Assembly (NCBI GenBank): GCA_963742725.1
Contig: CAVUMX010000001.1
Span: 2,480,001-2,544,000 of the forward strand
Origin: CAVVAL01 sp963742725
Lineage (GTDB): Bacteria > Actinomycetota > Actinomycetes > Mycobacteriales > Cryptosporangiaceae
DNA: 64,000 nt
Direction: 5' to 3'
Positions 62,101-64,000 of the stretch are shown piece after piece (positions within the stretch are counted from its first letter, which is position 1; each line of letters begins with the position of its first letter). Position numbers and translations under genes: made by a program. The notes under the pieces were generated by a model, which saw only the letters and a list, made by a program, of their open reading frames with translations, was not told where the DNA came from and ran no database searches.

Positions 62101-62782
62101 GATCATCCAGCAGTTCGAGTACCGGCTGGAGTGCGACGGCGAGGCCTTCTTCACCGGTGACGCCTCGTTCGGGTACTTCACCGGGCAGGCGCTGGCCGGC
62201 CAGACCGGCCTCGACGCCGGCAGGACCAGCCGGCTCTGGTCGGACGACCACGCCGCCCATCTGCCGTGGATGGACCTGCACCGGGACGGCCAGGATCTCT
62301 ACCACGCGCCGCCCGGCCGTCCCCACGAACGTCTCGCGCGTGGCCAGCTGGACTTCCTGGACACCGCGCTTGTCGTCCCTGAGGGCGGGACGTACGGGCA
62401 GGGATATGTCGCGGCGGCGAAGGCCGTCGTGCCGGACGCGTGGTTCTTCGACTGCCACTTCTACGCCGACCCCGTCATGCCCGGCTCGCTGGGCGTCGAG
62501 GCGGTGCTGGAGGCCATGCAGATCTACGCCCTGCGGATGAACCTGTGCGCAGACTTCACCTCGCCACGCATGACTCCCGCGGCCGGCAACCGCACCGTCT
62601 GGAAGTACCGGGGGCAGATCACGCAGGACGTCCCCACCATGCGCCTCGAGGCGCACGTCAAGCAGATCGAGCGGGTGGACGGCGGCCTGCTCCTCCTCGC
62701 GGATGCCTCGCTGTGGCGAGAGAACCTCCGCATCTACGACATCCGCGATGTAGGGCTGATGATTTCGGAGGCGGCGTCATGA
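56126..62782 (+). CDS. PUFA-synthase-like PKS subunit 3: KS-CLF-AT-DH-DH
   Basis: A 2,218-residue subunit equivalent to a PfaB/PfaC fusion. The ketosynthase (about 1-450) has Cys200 in DAACASSL and ECHATGTP. The chain-length factor (about 465-910) has Glu-Glu (658-659, SAEENSTG) where a KS has Cys. The acyltransferase (about 1015-1370) has Ser1127 in GYSMGE. Two FabA-like double-hotdog dehydratases follow: the first ends in CHFSDDQVMAGS (His1720), the second in CHFYADPVMPGS (His2111). The order matches myxobacterial Pfa3-type proteins without the acyltransferase tail. It begins nine bases after the previous gene. Confidence 0.93.
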   Translation: MSPEPIAVIGLGCVFPGATGPDQFWQDLLAGRDRTSTAGPAQIGVDPALFYDAAPGVRDCYYSLRGGFVNEFQFDPQGYRLPPQALDGLDPLFTWSLDVARQALNDAGYSADQDVLSRCGVVLGNLSFPTRSSHRLVAGQYAEAIEAGFARLDGSRIKLPQLPADTEPALANLLISGYPAAVVADALGLGSARLALDAACASSLYAVHLACEYLRTGKADLMLAGAVSCADPLFIHMGFSIFHAYPANGVSRPLDRASQGLVSGEGAGMVALKRYRDAVRDGDRIYATIRGVGLSNDGAGKHVLTPNPKGQALAFDRAYAAAGVSPDSVAYLECHATGTPVGDVTELNSIEDFFGAHGHAPLIGSVKSNFGHLLTAAGIAGMIKTILSMAHGRIPRTINVSTPLASRENVIGRDQIVSTETPWPAQPVRRAGVSAFGFGGTNAHLVLDAGGEPAPLDEPGAAVRLPRMAIVGMDGHFGQCDGLDALDRAIYRGEDVKAPLPPERWHGLELDRDDRTEARGGFVEEFELDFLRSKIPPDPADPTSPQHLLMLRVADRAIRDSGLPTGGNVAVVIAMGTELELHEFRGRVDLGWQLPEALANAGIGFGGDELSQVTELVKGAVHRPAHINQYISFIGNIMASRVASLWDFTGPAFTISAEENSTGRALEVAQLLLAAGDIDAVVVGAVDLAGGPEHVLLGDRIAPVDPAGVSCGHDENATGWTTGEGAGAVVLRRVDDVAEQRTYAVIESLAFAGAPAAAPERLLHAPSPDDVTAAARAALDLASVDAADIGYIELAAAGVASQDAAELAGLASVYDGSAGLTHAAGSAKANFGHTFAAAGMLGLIRATLSLAGRYLPATPGWTGPADAATWEKTAFYVPDSARPWFDQGSRPRLAAVNTVGLDGCASHVVLSEGTIGTAATAFGRYAPSRLLVLTGNDAADLATALDHAEAQLQQGADLAELARSSHARSQDGYALSIVAVDAGRALAEIRRAREGARRAFETGEPWETPAGSYFTPSPLGPTGGVAFVYPGAFNSYVGMGRDLACLFPTLHESMRERGTDLGGALCEELVYPRSRTRVTELADRDAMLRLGADPAAMMQSGTALSVLLAEVLTTRFGVRPGYAFGYSMGEGTMLWASGVWGDGAGMSRRLRESSLFTRRLAGRCEAAREYLGIPGDGGFWASYVVTAPAALLRHRLSTESRLFVTHVNTPSEVVVAGHVADAERVLAELGVEAVRAPVSTVIHCDAMRSEHADLVALHRLPAEHVPGIRFYSAAGYAPTSLDSDTLARNIADATCAPVDFPRLVDGAYADGARIFVEVGPRATCSRWIATILADREHVVVPTNRRGESSATSLVKAAARLVAHRVPLTLDVLDGEPPAAEPTSARSLRKTVTIGGTRIAEAIAENAELQRYLATAQRSDVDGGALMERSEDPRVVWDEDDLLEFAGGSIAKVFGPEYAEIDAYPRRVRLPVPPYLLVSRVTRLAAERGSFEPSTITTEYDIPEGAWYTVDGQAPWAVSVESGQCDLLLISYLGIDFESRGERVYRLLDCTLTFLADLPKEGDTLRYDISINSFARSGDTLLFFFSYECFVGDTMVLRMDGGCAGFFTDEELAHGRGVVDSPEERRIRQEAARRTFTPPLTAPIRPYGKEDLLRLTAGELPPVFGSDFDQDGRNPSLRLPPTDILMVDRVVTVDPTGGDWGLGLIVAEQDLSPDSWFFPCHFSDDQVMAGSLMADGCGQLLQFYMLFLGLQTHTFDARFQPLPGVPQAVRCRGQVTPQVGTLTYRMEVTDLGLDPVPFARANVDIILDGVVVVRFRDLALQMSEKNRRLKPPAPVPAAEARPVLYDEQQVREFATGSLTKCFGPDLAVYDERRAPRIPNGDLQLVSRVLSVDGERLALRPGSTLVSEYDVPANPWFCWKNAYPAAPYSVLMEIGLQPCGFLSAALGSPLTDPDQDFYFRNLDGSGHLLREVDVRGKTITNRATLLASNSLPGMIIQQFEYRLECDGEAFFTGDASFGYFTGQALAGQTGLDAGRTSRLWSDDHAAHLPWMDLHRDGQDLYHAPPGRPHERLARGQLDFLDTALVVPEGGTYGQGYVAAAKAVVPDAWFFDCHFYADPVMPGSLGVEAVLEAMQIYALRMNLCADFTSPRMTPAAGNRTVWKYRGQITQDVPTMRLEAHVKQIERVDGGLLLLADASLWRENLRIYDIRDVGLMISEAAS

Positions 62783-64000
62783 CCGTTGTGAGCACGGCTG
62801 TCGAGCCGCTCCAGAATGTCGAGAACTGGCGACGCGCATTGCTGGACCTGCGCACACCGTGTCAGGTGCTCCGGCGCGGCAGCGGCTATGAACTGTTCAG
62901 CGGTCCCGCCGTGGGGCCGGCTGCCTGCGGCACCATTCCCGCGCTGGGTCCGGAGCAGCTCGGCGACGCCGGGTTTCGTGCGGACCACGGCTTGCACTAC
63001 GCGTACAAGGCCGGCGCGATGGCAGGTGGCATCGCCTCGGCGGATCTCGTCATCGCGCTGGGCAGGGCGGGCCTGCTCGGCTCGTTCGGTGCTGCGGGTC
63101 TGGTCCCGGCGAGGATCGAGGAGGCGATACGGCGGATACGGCACGAACTTCCGGCCGGCCCCTACGCGTTCAACCTCATCCACAGCCCGAGCGAGGAGGA
63201 GCTCGAACGTCGCGCGGTCCAGCTCTATCTCGACCACGGAGTGCGGACCGTCGAGGCCTCCGCATTCCTCGGCCTGACGGTGCATATCGTGCGATACCGG
63301 GCGGCAGGCCTGCGGGCCGGCGCCGGCGGCGGCGTCATCTGCGACAACCGCGTCATCGCGAAGGTCTCGCGTCCCGAGGTCGCCGAGCAGTTCATGCGGC
63401 CCGCGCCGCCGTCGCTCCTCAGCGAACTCGTGGCCGCGGGTCTGATCACGTCCGAGCAGGCCCGCCTGGCAGCGTACGTCCCGATGGCCGACGACATCAC
63501 CGTCGAGGCCGACTCAGGCGGGCACACCGACGGCCGGCCGCTGGTGAGCCTGCTGCCGTCGATCATCGCCCTGCGGGACCGGATCCAGGCCGAACTCAGG
63601 TTCGCCAAGACGATCCGTGTGGGCGCCGCGGGTGGGATCAGCACGCCGTCCTCGGTGCTCGCCGCCTTCACCATGGGAGCGGCATACGTCGTCACCGGGT
63701 CGGTCAACCAGTCGTGTGTGGAGTCGGGCACGTCGCCGCACGTGCGAGCGCTGCTCGCCGAGGCGGGGATGCCGGACGTGGCGATGGCGCCCGCCGCCGA
63801 CATGTTCGAACTCGGCGTCAACGTGCAGCTGCTCAAGCGTGGCACGTTCTTCCCGATGCGGGCACAGCGGCTCTACGACATCTACCAGCGCTACGAGGGA
63901 CTTGAGGCGATCCCGCCGGAGACCAGACGAGAGCTGGAGCAGAAGGTGTTCCGCCGGTCGCTGGATGACGTGTGGCGGGAGACGGTGGCGTACTTCGCCG
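62779..64000 (+). CDS. pfaD: PfaD-type enoyl reductase (FMN, nitronate-monooxygenase-like), partial
   Basis: The first 407 residues of a trans-acting enoyl reductase; PfaD proteins are usually about 540 residues, so the end is outside the window. The ATG overlaps the previous stop (ATGA). Motifs are FGAAGLVPARIEEAI, FNLIHSPSEEELE, IVRYRAAGL and GAAGGISTPSSVLAAFTMGAAYVVTGSVNQ, the FMN-phosphate region. It reduces selected double bonds during chain building, so it decides which alkenes survive. No phosphopantetheinyl transferase gene (PfaE) is seen before the window ends. Confidence 0.93.
   Translation, partial: MTVVSTAVEPLQNVENWRRALLDLRTPCQVLRRGSGYELFSGPAVGPAACGTIPALGPEQLGDAGFRADHGLHYAYKAGAMAGGIASADLVIALGRAGLLGSFGAAGLVPARIEEAIRRIRHELPAGPYAFNLIHSPSEEELERRAVQLYLDHGVRTVEASAFLGLTVHIVRYRAAGLRAGAGGGVICDNRVIAKVSRPEVAEQFMRPAPPSLLSELVAAGLITSEQARLAAYVPMADDITVEADSGGHTDGRPLVSLLPSIIALRDRIQAELRFAKTIRVGAAGGISTPSSVLAAFTMGAAYVVTGSVNQSCVESGTSPHVRALLAEAGMPDVAMAPAADMFELGVNVQLLKRGTFFPMRAQRLYDIYQRYEGLEAIPPETRRELEQKVFRRSLDDVWRETVAYFA

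Overview
The window is high-GC DNA from an actinomycete, probably filamentous. The signs are GTG/TTG starts, dense four-base gene overlaps, WXG100 and mycosin genes, LuxR-family ATPases (LAL), a fatty acyl-AMP ligase (FAAL), bacterial CYP450s and a DasR-like operator. The genus cannot be read from the sequence. No rRNA, tRNA, CRISPR array or insertion sequence was seen.

Layout. 1-2.7 kb: a divergent NarL-type two-component pair (kinase cut by the window edge), a small membrane-anchored protein and a secreted trypsin-like protease. 3-15 kb: a lipid-modification locus with a FAAL, a stand-alone P450 with an IclR regulator, and a 1,580-residue fusion (heme-catalase-like, FAD fatty-acid-isomerase-like, ACP, thioesterase, P450). 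Two closely related ECF sigma factors and a LAL regulator follow. 18-35 kb: a decayed type VII secretion region (WXG100 pair, split toxin-like gene, mycosin without its catalytic serine and out of frame, EccC remnant) interrupted by three tandem near-identical LAL regulators. 35-41 kb: an oligopeptide/nickel-type ABC transporter, with its lipoprotein gene divergent from the permease/ATPase operon. 41-48 kb: a tight seven-gene operon with flavin prenyltransferase UbiX, decarboxylase UbiD, a solute-binding lipoprotein, a tandem cupin, a zinc alcohol dehydrogenase, and an ABC ATPase and permease; it looks like an aromatic or unsaturated acid uptake and decarboxylation module. 48-64 kb: an acyl-CoA carboxylase beta subunit followed by a PUFA-synthase-like (Pfa) assembly line, KS-AT-ACP-ACP-psiKR / KR-DH / KS-CLF-AT-DH-DH / enoyl reductase, the last gene running off the end.

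How it may work together. The carboxylase could supply malonyl-type extender units to the Pfa-like synthase, which would build a reduced or polyunsaturated acyl chain. About 35 kb away, the FAAL could activate a free fatty acid and load it on the ACP inside the five-domain fusion. There the heme, flavin and P450 domains would oxidise or isomerise it and the thioesterase release it. The strongest evidence for a FAAL-fusion partnership is a fossil: directly upstream of the fusion lies a copy of the FAAL gene's leader joined to a copy of its last codons, as if a FAAL gene had been deleted from an ancestral FAAL-fusion operon. A link between the Pfa locus and the fusion is only inferred.

Several genes between 5.4 and 34.3 kb carry apparent single-base frameshifts, whereas the giant synthase genes are intact. 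This is either real decay of the region or locally poor base calling.
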